A DNA stretch of 64,000 bases from Micromonospora chersina (GTDB lineage: Bacteria; Actinomycetota; Actinomycetes; Mycobacteriales; Micromonosporaceae): assembly GCF_900091475.1 (NCBI RefSeq), contig NZ_FMIB01000002.1, positions 558,001-622,000 of the forward strand, in the 5' to 3' direction. The notes beneath the pieces were generated by a model that was not told the DNA's origin, searched no databases, and saw only the letters and a program-made list of their open reading frames with translations. The position numbers were made by a program, and so were the translations under genes. Of the stretch, positions 32,141 to 39,953 are shown piece by piece; position 1 is the first letter of the stretch; each line of letters starts with the position of its first letter.

Positions 32141-33274
32141 TCAGCTCTCCTGGAACGACTGGCGCACCACACCCCCCACCAGGGCGCACCAGGTGGTGGT
32201 GCTGACCTTGCCGTTGGTGTCCAGACCGTGCAGTTCCTGCAGGTCCTGGAGGGCCTTCTTGGTCGGGTGGTCGTACTCGCCGGTGATCGCCACGTCGGCG
32301 TAGCCCTTGGAGTTGAGCATGAACTGCACCGCCTGCACCGGGATGCCGGTGGCGTCCTTCTCCAGCTCCGGCGCGAGGGTCTCCCAGGTCGGCGCCGTCA
32401 GGGTGGCGTCGATGTCGACCGGGATGCCGTTGCGCGCCTGCCAGTCCTGCACGGCCGCCACGGTGGCGGCGTCGAACACGCCGGTGACCGGGACGGTGTA
32501 GCCGCGGAAGGTGAGCAGGTACTGCGCCACCTTCACCACCGGGCCGCCGACGAAGCGCCAGATGTCGGGCCAGCGGCGGGCCGGCACGTCGCCCAGGTCG
32601 GTGCCGAGCTTCGCGAACACCCGCCGGCGCAGCGCCGGGAACTCGCGGTAGAACATGGCGCCCGGGCACTGGGTGGCCCGGAAGTCCCAGTGGCCGAAGA
32701 TGTCGTGCGCGTGCAGCCCGTACTGCTGGCAGATGGTCGTGCAGAGCTTGACCAGGGAGTCGAGCAGCTCCTGCGGCGGCGTGTCGGTGACGTAGGTGCC
32801 CTCGTTCTCGATGCCGATGGCCCGGCCGTTCTCGCCGGGGCAGTGTGCCGAGATCATCTGCCGGTCGCCGGCCTGCAACCGCTCCAGGCTGCCGTGCCGG
32901 CCCTCCAGGACGTGGCCGCCCCGGCTGACCGTGAAGTGCTGCCCGGTGTCCGACCACCGGTTCACGTCCATGTGCAGGTTCTGGCAGTCGCGGGCGAGCT
33001 GCTTGGCGTGTTCCTCGGAGTAGTCCGTGCTGTTGGGGAACGCCATGTGGTGCACGATGATCTTGTTGGTCGCGATCGCGCTGATCGACAGCGGATCCGC
33101 CGGCGGGCGGGCGCCCCACTCGTCGCAGCTGATGATCCAGTCGAGGTCCGCGTCCGGCGCGGCCTGCGCGGCGGCCGGGAAGGCGAGTTCGGTCCCGACG
33201 ACCGCGACCGCGGCGGCGCCGAGGCCGGCCCGCAGCAGGGTACGGCGGTCGAGCTCGGGGTGGTCGAAGTGCAT
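32141..33274 (-). CDS. Tat-exported N-acetylmuramoyl-L-alanine amidase with two peptidoglycan-binding domains
   Basis: 377-aa cell-wall hydrolase. A twin-arginine signal (DRRTLLRAG, hydrophobic core, AQAAP) directs Tat export. The amidase_2/PGRP domain at about 45-195 has zinc ligands in IIVHHMAF, FGHWDF and TQCPGAMF. Two PG_binding_1-type domains follow (about 225-290, LTFRGYTVPVTGVFD; about 310-370, MLNSKGYADVAITGEYD). It cleaves the muramyl-alanine bond. The ATG has GAGGAG. The repeats place it among actinomycete autolysin or recycling amidases. Confidence 0.9.
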   Translation of the reverse strand: MHFDHPELDRRTLLRAGLGAAAVAVVGTELAFPAAAQAAPDADLDWIISCDEWGARPPADPLSISAIATNKIIVHHMAFPNSTDYSEEHAKQLARDCQNLHMDVNRWSDTGQHFTVSRGGHVLEGRHGSLERLQAGDRQMISAHCPGENGRAIGIENEGTYVTDTPPQELLDSLVKLCTTICQQYGLHAHDIFGHWDFRATQCPGAMFYREFPALRRRVFAKLGTDLGDVPARRWPDIWRFVGGPVVKVAQYLLTFRGYTVPVTGVFDAATVAAVQDWQARNGIPVDIDATLTAPTWETLAPELEKDATGIPVQAVQFMLNSKGYADVAITGEYDHPTKKALQDLQELHGLDTNGKVSTTTWCALVGGVVRQSFQES

Positions 33275-33424
33275 GGCATCTCCTCGGTGGCCCGACGGGT
33301 GTGCGGGCGTGTAAAGGAACTCCAAAAGCTGCGCGCGAAGTGGAGAATATTGCCAGGATCGGTCGGCGCGCCAGAGGACAAATGCGACGACTGTCGATCG
33401 TGGGGCCATCGGTGGGCCTGCCAT

Positions 33425-33474
33425 TCCCACCGTCGGAGTAGGCGATGTCACGTCCGGTGGGTGGGACGGTGGGA
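33425..33474. repeat. Spaced inverted repeat between the amidase and thioredoxin genes
   Basis: TCCCACCGTC (33425-33434) and GACGGTGGGA (33465-33474) are perfect complements 30 bases apart, in the divergent 232-base gap. Related GGTGGG pieces lie beside them. It could be a paired operator or a weak hairpin. I see no further gene in this gap; AATATT at about 33347 is its most AT-rich point. Confidence 0.35.
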
Positions 33475-33506
33475 TTCCCGCCCGGTCGTCGTGGGAGCCT
33501 GGACCC

Positions 33507-33953
33507 GTGCAGCCGCCCCGCCTGACCGGTGTCCTCGTGCTCGTCGCGGTGCTCGCGGCCGCCACCGTCCTTGGCTGGTGGCGGCGCCGTCGCGACGGTC
33601 GGCTGCGTGCCGTGTCCCCGGCCGCCGCCGCGCCGCACCGGGCCGCGCTGGCCGCTCTCGGCGTCCGTCCGGGCGTGGTCACGCTGGTCCAGTTCTCCGC
33701 CCCGGTCTGCGCGCCGTGCCGGGCCGCCCGCCGGGTGCTCGAGGACGTCGCGGGCCGCGTGGACGGGGTCGCCCTCCTGGAGGTCGGGGCCGAGGAGCAT
33801 CTCGACCGGGCCCGCGAACTGGACGTGTGGCGCACCCCGACGGTGCTGCTGGTGGACGGCGACGGCCGGATCGTCCGGCGGGCCGCCGGTGTGCCCGACC
33901 GGGCGGACCTGCTCGCCGCGCTCACGCCGCTGACCGCCGAGGCGCGGGCGTGA
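33507..33953 (+). CDS. Membrane-anchored thioredoxin family protein
   Basis: 148-aa protein with one N-terminal helix (GVLVLVAVLAAATVLGWW), so the thioredoxin domain is held at the membrane, probably on the cytoplasmic side given the following RRRR. The active site is C68-A-P-C71 in FSAPVCAPC, and the cis-proline loop is WRTPTVLLV. It would reduce or transfer disulfides. The GTG is not preceded by a good RBS. Its stop overlaps the next small reading frame by GTGA, and DUF4395 follows, a common partner. Confidence 0.85.
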   Translation: MQPPRLTGVLVLVAVLAAATVLGWWRRRRDGRLRAVSPAAAAPHRAALAALGVRPGVVTLVQFSAPVCAPCRAARRVLEDVAGRVDGVALLEVGAEEHLDRARELDVWRTPTVLLVDGDGRIVRRAAGVPDRADLLAALTPLTAEARA

Positions 33954-34036
33954 CAGGCGTCCGGCTGATCCGGCGGCGGGTGGTCGACCACGGGCGGCTC
34001 GCGGCGAGCCTCTGTGCGCCGGTCGCCGCCGCCTGA
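33950..34036 (+). CDS. Putative cysteine-type leader peptide (28 aa)
   Basis: A 28-codon frame beginning with GTG overlapping the thioredoxin stop. It reads LIRRRVVDHGRLAASLCA, close to the actinomycete leader-peptide pattern L-x-R-R-R-x-V-D-x-x-R-x-x-S-x-L-C that precedes sulfur and thiol genes and ends shortly after a cysteine codon. In mycobacteria, cysteine-containing small ORFs of this sort act as cysteine-responsive attenuators. Here it precedes a DUF4395 protein with two cysteines. Too short for routine annotation; family match is from memory. Confidence 0.6.
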   Translation: MTGVRLIRRRVVDHGRLAASLCAPVAAA

Positions 34037-34066
34037 CCGACCCTTCGCCGCCGAACGGAAGCCCCC

Positions 34067-34507
34067 ATGCTGCTCGACCCTCGCGGGCCGCGGTTCGCCG
34101 CCGCCCTCACCACCGTCGTCCTCGCCGTCGCCCTGGTCACCGGCTCCGGCTGGCTCGTCCTGGCCCAGGCCGTCGTCTTCGCGCTGACCGCCGCCCACCC
34201 GCGACTCGGGCCGTACGGCCTGCTCTTCCGCGCCCTTGTCGCGCCCCGGCTGTCCCCGCCGGCCGAGCTGGAGCCGGTGGCGCCGGTCCGCTTCGCCCAG
34301 CTCGTCGGCCTGGCCTTCGCCACGGTGGGCGCCGCCGGCTGGCTCGGCGGCGTGCCGCTGCTCGGGCTGGTCGCCACCGCGGCGGCGCTCGCCGCCGCCT
34401 TCCTCAACGCCGCCTTCGGGCTCTGCCTCGGCTGCGAGGGCTACCTGGCCTTCCGCCGCCTCACCGGCCGTCCCCTGGCCGCGCGGACACCGGCCCGCCC
34501 GGGCTGA
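34067..34507 (+). CDS. DUF4395 membrane protein
   Basis: 146-aa protein with four hydrophobic helices. The DUF4395 signature is visible as the N-terminal RGPRFAAALTT, the central RFAQLVGLAFATVG, and the C-terminal NAAFGLCLGCEGYLAFRRL with its two cysteines. The family habitually accompanies thioredoxin-like and rhodanese-like genes and may pass electrons through these cysteines in the membrane, though this is unproven. It starts 30 bases after the leader peptide. Confidence 0.85.
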   Translation: MLLDPRGPRFAAALTTVVLAVALVTGSGWLVLAQAVVFALTAAHPRLGPYGLLFRALVAPRLSPPAELEPVAPVRFAQLVGLAFATVGAAGWLGGVPLLGLVATAAALAAAFLNAAFGLCLGCEGYLAFRRLTGRPLAARTPARPG

Positions 34508-34535
34508 TCCCGTCCCCGCCCAGCTCACCGCCGTT

Positions 34536-34547
34536 GGAAACGTTTTC
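34536..34547. promoter_or_regulatory. LacI-type operator 1 (GGAAACGTTTTC)
   Basis: Imperfect palindrome centred on the CpG typical of LacI/PurR-family sites (AAACGTTT core). It lies just upstream of the -35 element of the regulator promoter. Confidence 0.6.
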
Positions 34548-34558
34548 GTAACGAGCCC

Positions 34559-34588
34559 TTGACCTGACCGTCGGGTCGGGCGCAGACT
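34559..34588 (+). promoter_or_regulatory. Promoter of the LacI-regulated catabolic operon
   Basis: TTGACC (34559-34564), 18-base spacer, CAGACT (34583-34588). Transcription would begin near 34595, inside operator 2, so bound repressor would block initiation directly. Confidence 0.6.
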
Positions 34589-34591
34589 CCC

Positions 34592-34603
34592 GGAAACGTT
34601 TAC
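34592..34603. promoter_or_regulatory. LacI-type operator 2 (GGAAACGTTTAC)
   Basis: Palindrome with AAACGTTT core overlapping the predicted transcription start. Centre is 56 bases from operator 1 and 43 bases from operator 3. Confidence 0.68.
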
Positions 34604-34627
34604 AGCAGACAGGCGGAGGTGCGGGGC

Positions 34628-35716
34628 GTGGGTCGTAAACGTTTACAGGAGTCGGCCGACGGCCGGCCCACCGTCCACACCGTCGCCGCCCGCGCCGGTG
34701 TCTCCATCGCCTCCGCCTCCCGCGTGCTCAACGGCGTCGGCGGCAGCCCGGAGACCGTCCGCAAGGTGCGCGAGGCCGCGGCCGAGGTCGGCTACGTGCC
34801 CAACGCCATCGCCCGCTCGCTCCAGTCGCAGCGCACCGGCCTCGTGGCGCTCGCCGTCGAGGACATCGGCAACCCGGTGTACGTCGAGATGATGCGGGCC
34901 ATCGAGTCCGTGGTGGCCGCGTCCGGCCGGCAGCTGCTGGTGCACGCCACCGGCGGGCAGATCGCCAACGAGACCGCCCTGCTGCGCCGGCTGGCCCACC
35001 GCTACGTCGACGGGATGATCGTCTCCCCGATCCGGGTCACCGACGACCACCTCGCCGCGCTCGTCGACAGCCCGGTGCCGGTGGTCGTTGTCGGCCAGCT
35101 CGCCGCCGACGCGCCCGTGGACAACGTCCGCACCGACTCGCGTACCGGCGTGGGGCTGGCCGTCGACCACCTGGTCGCGGCCGGGCGGCGGCGGATCGGC
35201 TTCGTCAACGGCCCGCTGGACACGGTGCCCGGCGCGGCCCGCGACGCCGGCTTCCGGGCCGCCCTCGCCGGGCACGGCATCGCGCTCGACGAGCGCCTCG
35301 TCGAGGTCGGCGACTTCCGGTACGAGCCCGGCCGGGCCGCCACCGAGCGCCTCCTCGCCCGTGCCGAGCCCGACGCGCTGGTCTGCGCCAACGACCTCAT
35401 CGCCGTCGGCGCGCTGCACGCCCTGCTGGCCGCCGGCAGGCGCGTCCCCGAGGACGTGGCGGTCGTCGGCATGGACGACACCGAGCTGGCCCGGATGATG
35501 TTCCCGCAGCTCTCCAGCGTCTCCCTCGGCTCGGCCGAGCGCGGTCGCCGCGCCGCCGAACTGCTGCTCCAGCGCATCGCCGACCCGACCCTGCCGCCAC
35601 GCCGCGAGCAGGTCGCCCCCAGCCTCGCCGTGCGCGCCTCCAGCGCCGCGACACCCTTCGTCCCCGCGCCGGCCGAGCCGGCGCCCGCGCCGCGTACCCC
35701 GGAGGTGACGGCATGA
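34628..35716 (+). CDS. LacI-family transcriptional regulator of the downstream operon
   Basis: 362-aa repressor. An N-terminal helix-turn-helix (TVHTVAARAGVSIASASRVLNG) and hinge (VPNAIARSLQSQRTG) precede a periplasmic-binding-protein-like domain for sugar ligands (LVALAVEDIGNPVYVEMMRAIE to the C-terminal PQLSSVSLG). The GTG at 34628 is favoured because GGAGG is eight bases upstream; a GTG at 34619 is in frame but lacks spacing. Codons 3-7 overlap a perfect operator. The C-terminal 25 residues are Pro/Ala-rich. Its stop overlaps the first permease start (ATGA), so it is the first gene of its own operon. Confidence 0.93.
   Translation: MGRKRLQESADGRPTVHTVAARAGVSIASASRVLNGVGGSPETVRKVREAAAEVGYVPNAIARSLQSQRTGLVALAVEDIGNPVYVEMMRAIESVVAASGRQLLVHATGGQIANETALLRRLAHRYVDGMIVSPIRVTDDHLAALVDSPVPVVVVGQLAADAPVDNVRTDSRTGVGLAVDHLVAAGRRRIGFVNGPLDTVPGAARDAGFRAALAGHGIALDERLVEVGDFRYEPGRAATERLLARAEPDALVCANDLIAVGALHALLAAGRRVPEDVAVVGMDDTELARMMFPQLSSVSLGSAERGRRAAELLLQRIADPTLPPRREQVAPSLAVRASSAATPFVPAPAEPAPAPRTPEVTA
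34635..34646. promoter_or_regulatory. LacI-type operator 3, perfect palindrome inside the regulator's first codons
   Basis: GTAAACGTTTAC, a perfect 12-bp palindrome with the CpG centre, begins seven bases after the first base of the GTG start. It is the best match of the three sites and would act as a downstream roadblock or looping partner. Confidence 0.75.
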
Positions 35717-36645
35717 CCACGGTGGCCGAACGGCCCGACGTCGCCCGCTCCGACGGGCCCCGCAGGGCGCGGTCCCGCTCCGACCGGCTCGGCATCTACC
35801 TGCTGCTGCTCCCGTCGCTGCTGCCCATCGTGGTGCTGTCGGTGTTCCCCCTCGTTCGCGGCATCTACCTCGGCTTCACCGACGCGCGGGCCGGGCGCAA
35901 CGTCGAGATCAGCTTCACCGGGCTGGCCAACTACCGGGAACTGCTCGGCGACGAGCTGTTCTGGAACTCGTTCAAGATCGGTCTGCTCTGGGCGGTCGGG
36001 GTGACAGTGCTCCAGTTCGTGCTCGCCCTCGGCCTGGCCCTGCTGCTCAACCAGCAACTGCGCTTCCGCGGGCTGGCCCGGGTGCTGGCCGTGGTGCCCT
36101 GGGCGATGCCGCCCGTGGTCGTCGGCATCCTCTGGAAGCTGGTCTACCACCCGGACGCCGGCCTGCTGAACGAGTTCTTCCACCGGATCGGCGCCGACGG
36201 GCTGCGCACCAACTGGCTCGGCGACTTCAGCACCGCCCTCGTCGCGGTCATCGTCGTCGGCGTCTGGGCCGGCATGCCGCAGACCACCGTCGTCCTCCTG
36301 GCCGGGTTGCAGGGCGTGCCGCGTGAGCTGCACGAGGCGGCCGCGGTGGACGGTGCCTCCACCTGGCACCGGTTCCGCAACGTCACGCTGCCCGCCATCG
36401 CGCCGGTTGTCGTGGCGATCACCTCGCTCGACTTCATCTGGAACTTCAACTCGTTCGGCCTGGTCTACGTGCTCACCGCGGGCGGGCCGGGCGGCAAGAC
36501 CATGCTGCCGATGCTCTTCGCCTACGAGGAGGCGTTCCGCTACGGCAACTACGGCTACGCCGCGGCCCTCGGCAACGTCATGGTCGTGATCATCGTCGCG
36601 CTGCTCGCGGTCTACCTGCGTCGCCGGTTGAGGGAGGCGAACTGA
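35713..36645 (+). CDS. Carbohydrate ABC transporter permease (MalF type)
   Basis: 310-aa inner-membrane permease with six helices; first helix LGIYLLLLPSLLPIVVLSVFPLV. The EAA loop reads LHEAAAVDGASTWHRFRNVTLP at about 207-228. Start ATG overlaps the regulator stop. It pairs with the next gene to move the operon's substrate. An N-terminal Arg/Ser-rich stretch precedes the first helix. Confidence 0.92.
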   Translation: MTTVAERPDVARSDGPRRARSRSDRLGIYLLLLPSLLPIVVLSVFPLVRGIYLGFTDARAGRNVEISFTGLANYRELLGDELFWNSFKIGLLWAVGVTVLQFVLALGLALLLNQQLRFRGLARVLAVVPWAMPPVVVGILWKLVYHPDAGLLNEFFHRIGADGLRTNWLGDFSTALVAVIVVGVWAGMPQTTVVLLAGLQGVPRELHEAAAVDGASTWHRFRNVTLPAIAPVVVAITSLDFIWNFNSFGLVYVLTAGGPGGKTMLPMLFAYEEAFRYGNYGYAAALGNVMVVIIVALLAVYLRRRLREAN

Positions 36646-36646
36646 C

Positions 36647-37486
36647 ATGTTCGGAAAGCCGAGCCGCACCGGGCGGACGCTCCAGTACGTCGCGCTGACC
36701 GGGTACCTGATCTTCCTCGGGTTCCCGCTGGTCTGGCTGCTCTCCACCGCGTTCAAGCCGCCGCGCGAACTGGTGCAGCTGCACCCCACGCTCATCCCGA
36801 GCAACCCCACCGTGCAGAACTTCGTGCAGGCCTTCACCGAGCAGCAGCTCGGCCGGGCCGCGCTGAACAGCCTCCAGGTGTCCCTCGCCTCGGCGGTGCT
36901 CACCGTGCTGGTCGCGCTGCCCGCCTCGTACGCCCTCGCGCGGTTCCGGACGAAGCTCGGCACCGTCGCGCTGGGCTGGGTGCTGCTGTCGCAGCTCTTC
37001 CCGTTCGTGCTGCTGATCATCCCGATCTTCCTGATCCTGCGGCAGGTCGGGCTGGCCAACACGCACGCCGGGCTGGTGCTGATCTACGTGGTCTGGGCGC
37101 TGCCGTTCGCCCTGTGGATGCTCCAGGGCTTCGTCCGCAACATCCCCCGGGAGCTGGAGGAGGCGGCCAGCGTCGACGGCGCCACCCGCCTCCAGGTGCT
37201 GCGCCGGGTGGTCTTCCCGCTGCTCGCGCCGGGCATCGTGGCCACCGCGCTGTTCTCCTTCATCTCCGCCTGGAACGAGTTCTTCTTCGCCCTCGTGCTG
37301 GTCAAGACGCCCGAGCTGGCGACCCTGCCGGTCGCCCTGGCCCGGTTCGTCGGCATCGAGGGCACCGCCCGCCTGGGCCCGCTGGCGGCCGGTTCGCTGC
37401 TGGCCACCCTGCCCAGCCTGATCTTCTTCGCGGTCATGCAACGCCGCCTCTCGTCCGGGTCGCTCGCCGGCGCGGTCAAGGGCTGA
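36647..37486 (+). CDS. Carbohydrate ABC transporter permease (MalG type)
   Basis: 279-aa second permease with six helices and EAA loop LEEAASVDGATRLQVLRRVVFP. The ATG is one base after the previous stop. Family and order (permease, permease, binding protein) differ from the 4324-7555 importer, where the binding protein comes first. No ATPase gene in the operon; a shared MsiK-type ATPase is expected. Confidence 0.92.
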   Translation: MFGKPSRTGRTLQYVALTGYLIFLGFPLVWLLSTAFKPPRELVQLHPTLIPSNPTVQNFVQAFTEQQLGRAALNSLQVSLASAVLTVLVALPASYALARFRTKLGTVALGWVLLSQLFPFVLLIIPIFLILRQVGLANTHAGLVLIYVVWALPFALWMLQGFVRNIPRELEEAASVDGATRLQVLRRVVFPLLAPGIVATALFSFISAWNEFFFALVLVKTPELATLPVALARFVGIEGTARLGPLAAGSLLATLPSLIFFAVMQRRLSSGSLAGAVKG

Positions 37487-37521
37487 CCACACCCCCAACC
37501 ACCACCAAGGAGGAATCCCCC

Positions 37522-38817
37522 ATGCTCCGTAGCAGATTCCGCCGACTCGCCGCGGCCACCGCGGTCGCGGTCGTCGGGCTCGGCGCCCTCACCGCCTGCG
37601 GTGACGGCGGCGGCGAGGACGAGAACTCGTCCGGCCCGGCCAAGCTGCGCTTCCTCAGCCTCGCCTGGCAGAAGGAGTCGCTCCAGGCCAACAAGGACCT
37701 GGTCGCCAAGTGGAACAGCGAGCACCCGGACATCCAGGTCGAGTACGTCCAGGGTGACTGGAACTCGATCCACGACCAGCTCGTCACCTCGTTCGAGGGC
37801 GGCGACGTGGCCGACATCGTCCACTACGAGGCCTCGGCCATCGGCGAGTTCAGCAAGCAGGGCTACCTGACCGACCTCTCCAAGCTGCTCGGCGACGACT
37901 TCAAGAGCCAGATCGACCCGGGCGTCTGGGACACCGCCACCTTCGACGGCAAGGTCACCGGCGTGCCGTTCCTGCTGGAGTCGCAGGTCGTCATCGCCAA
38001 CAAGAAGCTGCTCGACGCCGCCGGCATCGCCGTACCGCCCGCCGACGGCGGCTGGACCTGGGACGAGTTCCAGGCCAACGCCCAGAAGCTCACCAAGCCC
38101 GGCCAGTACGGCGCGGCCTGGGCGCTCAAGTCGCCCACCAACCGGGTGCTGAACCTGGCGTTGAACTACGACGGCAAGTTCTTCTACACCGAGGGCGGCA
38201 AGACCGAGGTCAAGGTCGGTGACGCGGAGAAGGAGGTGCCGAAGCGGATCCACGACATGCTCTACACCAGCAAGTCGGCCTCCCCGGAGGCGCTGGGCAT
38301 GAGCGGCGCGGACACCCTGCCCGGCTTCTTCGGTGGCAAGTACGCCATGCTCCCCGGCTCGGTCTCGCTGCGCCAGCAGATGGTCGAGCAGGCTCCCGCC
38401 GGCTTCGAGTGGGTGACCCTCCCGCCGATCAAGGGCCTCTCCAGCAAGCAGGCCGCCAACCCGCAGACCCTGTCCATCGCCGAGGACAGCAAGCACAAGA
38501 AGCAGGCCGCGCAGTTCCTGGAGTGGTTCCTCAACCCGAGCAGCATGGCCGCCCTGGCCAAGGGTGACTGGCTGGTGCCCACCGGCAAGCAGGCCAACGA
38601 GGAGCTGGTCAAGCTGACCGGCGGCAAGCAGGGCTGGGACGTGGCCGCGGACAGCGCCGCCGACCTGACCGTCGCCCCGTTCCAGAAGGCCGACGGCTAC
38701 CCGGAGTGGAAGACCAAGTACGCCACCCCGGCCCTCCAGCAGTACTTCGCCAACAAGATCACCCTGGACCAGCTCGGCACGCAGCTGGTCGACGGTGGCA
38801 AGCAGGTTCTGAGGTAA
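37522..38817 (+). CDS. Sugar ABC transporter substrate-binding lipoprotein
   Basis: 431-aa lipoprotein, solute-binding family 1. Signal MLRSRFRRLAAATAVAVVGL with lipobox ending LTAC, then a Gly/Asp/Glu-rich linker. The mature part begins LRFLSLAWQKES; FEGGDVADIVHYEASAIGEF is the usual ligand-contact region. The ATG has an AAGGAGG site in a 35-base gap, the only long gap within the operon, which fits the need for high expression of the binding protein. Substrate probably a glycoside or nucleoside-like sugar, judging from the enzymes encoded downstream. Confidence 0.92.
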   Translation: MLRSRFRRLAAATAVAVVGLGALTACGDGGGEDENSSGPAKLRFLSLAWQKESLQANKDLVAKWNSEHPDIQVEYVQGDWNSIHDQLVTSFEGGDVADIVHYEASAIGEFSKQGYLTDLSKLLGDDFKSQIDPGVWDTATFDGKVTGVPFLLESQVVIANKKLLDAAGIAVPPADGGWTWDEFQANAQKLTKPGQYGAAWALKSPTNRVLNLALNYDGKFFYTEGGKTEVKVGDAEKEVPKRIHDMLYTSKSASPEALGMSGADTLPGFFGGKYAMLPGSVSLRQQMVEQAPAGFEWVTLPPIKGLSSKQAANPQTLSIAEDSKHKKQAAQFLEWFLNPSSMAALAKGDWLVPTGKQANEELVKLTGGKQGWDVAADSAADLTVAPFQKADGYPEWKTKYATPALQQYFANKITLDQLGTQLVDGGKQVLR

Positions 38818-38819
38818 CC

Positions 38820-39953
38820 ATGTCACTCTTGCTCGACACGTCGGTCGGATGCCTGGTCGGCGCCGCGGTGGGCGACGCCCTCGGCGGGGCCACCGAGACG
38901 GCCCTTCCGGAGCAGATCCGCGCCCGCTTCGGCGGCTGGGTCGAGGGGATCGTCCCCCCGTACCACGCCGACTGGGCCACCGCGCGGCCACTCGCGCCGT
39001 ACCACAAGGGCGACGGGCACATCACCGACGACACGTTGATGACCCACGCCCTGGTCCGGGCGTACGCGGCCAAGCGGGACCACCTCGACGCGTACGACGT
39101 GGTGGAACTGCTCGTCCCCGACCTGATCGAGCGGGTGGTGTACATCCCGGACCTGGAGCGGGAGGGGGTGACCTTCCACCGCCTGGCCGCGGCCGAGCGG
39201 TGGCTGGTCACCCGCCTGCACCACGCCCACGCCGACCCGCGTGAGGCGGGCGTGGGCAACATCGTGAACTGCGGCGCCGCCATGTACATGGCCCCGGTCG
39301 GCATCGTCAACGCCGGCGACCCGGCCGGGGCGTACGCCGAGGCCGTGGAGATCGCCGGGGCGCACCAGCACAGCTACGGCCGGGAGGCCGCGGCGGTCTT
39401 CGCCGCCGCGGTCGCCGCCGCCGCGACCCCCGGCGCGAGCGTCGACGACGTCGTGGCCGCCACCCTCGACCTGGCCCGCGACGGCACCCGCGCCGCCATC
39501 GACGCGGTGGTCAAGGAGGCCCGCGGGCACGACGACTGGAAGGCCGCCATTCCGGCGCTGCGCGCCGCCGTGGCCCCCTACGACACGGTGGGGGAGGAGT
39601 ACCGCAGCCCCGGCCTGGGCGCCCGCCGCCCGAGCCGGCTGCACGCCATCGAGGAACTGCCGGTGGCGCTCGGCATGCTCGTGGTGGCCGGCGGCGACTA
39701 CCGGGCGGCCGTGCTCGGCTCGGTCAACTACGGCCGGGACGCCGACTCCACGGCCACCATGGCCGGCGCGATCGCCGGTGCGCTCGGCGGCGCGGCGGCG
39801 GTGCCGGCCGAGTGGTCGGAGGTGGTCGCGCAGGCGTCCCGCACCGACCTGGTCGAGCCCGCCCGCGTCCTCGCCGGGGTGGCCACCGAGGTGTTCGACC
39901 GCGACCGGGAGCGCTTCGCCCGGCGCGCCGAGCGGTTCGGCAGGCTGGCATGA
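38820..39953 (+). CDS. ADP-ribosylglycohydrolase family protein (canonical metal site)
   Basis: 377-aa all-helical ARH-fold enzyme. GAAVGDALGG at 14-23, first metal motif ITDDTLM (T69, D70, D71, T72), second metal motif GRDADSTATMAGAI with D307, D309, S310. All magnesium ligands of the family are present. Known relatives release ADP-ribose from proteins or dinitrogenase reductase, but many act on other N- or O-ribosyl bonds. Only two bases separate it from the binding-protein stop. Placement inside a sugar catabolic operon argues for a small-molecule ribosyl or glycosyl substrate. Confidence 0.9.
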   Translation: MSLLLDTSVGCLVGAAVGDALGGATETALPEQIRARFGGWVEGIVPPYHADWATARPLAPYHKGDGHITDDTLMTHALVRAYAAKRDHLDAYDVVELLVPDLIERVVYIPDLEREGVTFHRLAAAERWLVTRLHHAHADPREAGVGNIVNCGAAMYMAPVGIVNAGDPAGAYAEAVEIAGAHQHSYGREAAAVFAAAVAAAATPGASVDDVVAATLDLARDGTRAAIDAVVKEARGHDDWKAAIPALRAAVAPYDTVGEEYRSPGLGARRPSRLHAIEELPVALGMLVVAGGDYRAAVLGSVNYGRDADSTATMAGAIAGALGGAAAVPAEWSEVVAQASRTDLVEPARVLAGVATEVFDRDRERFARRAERFGRLA

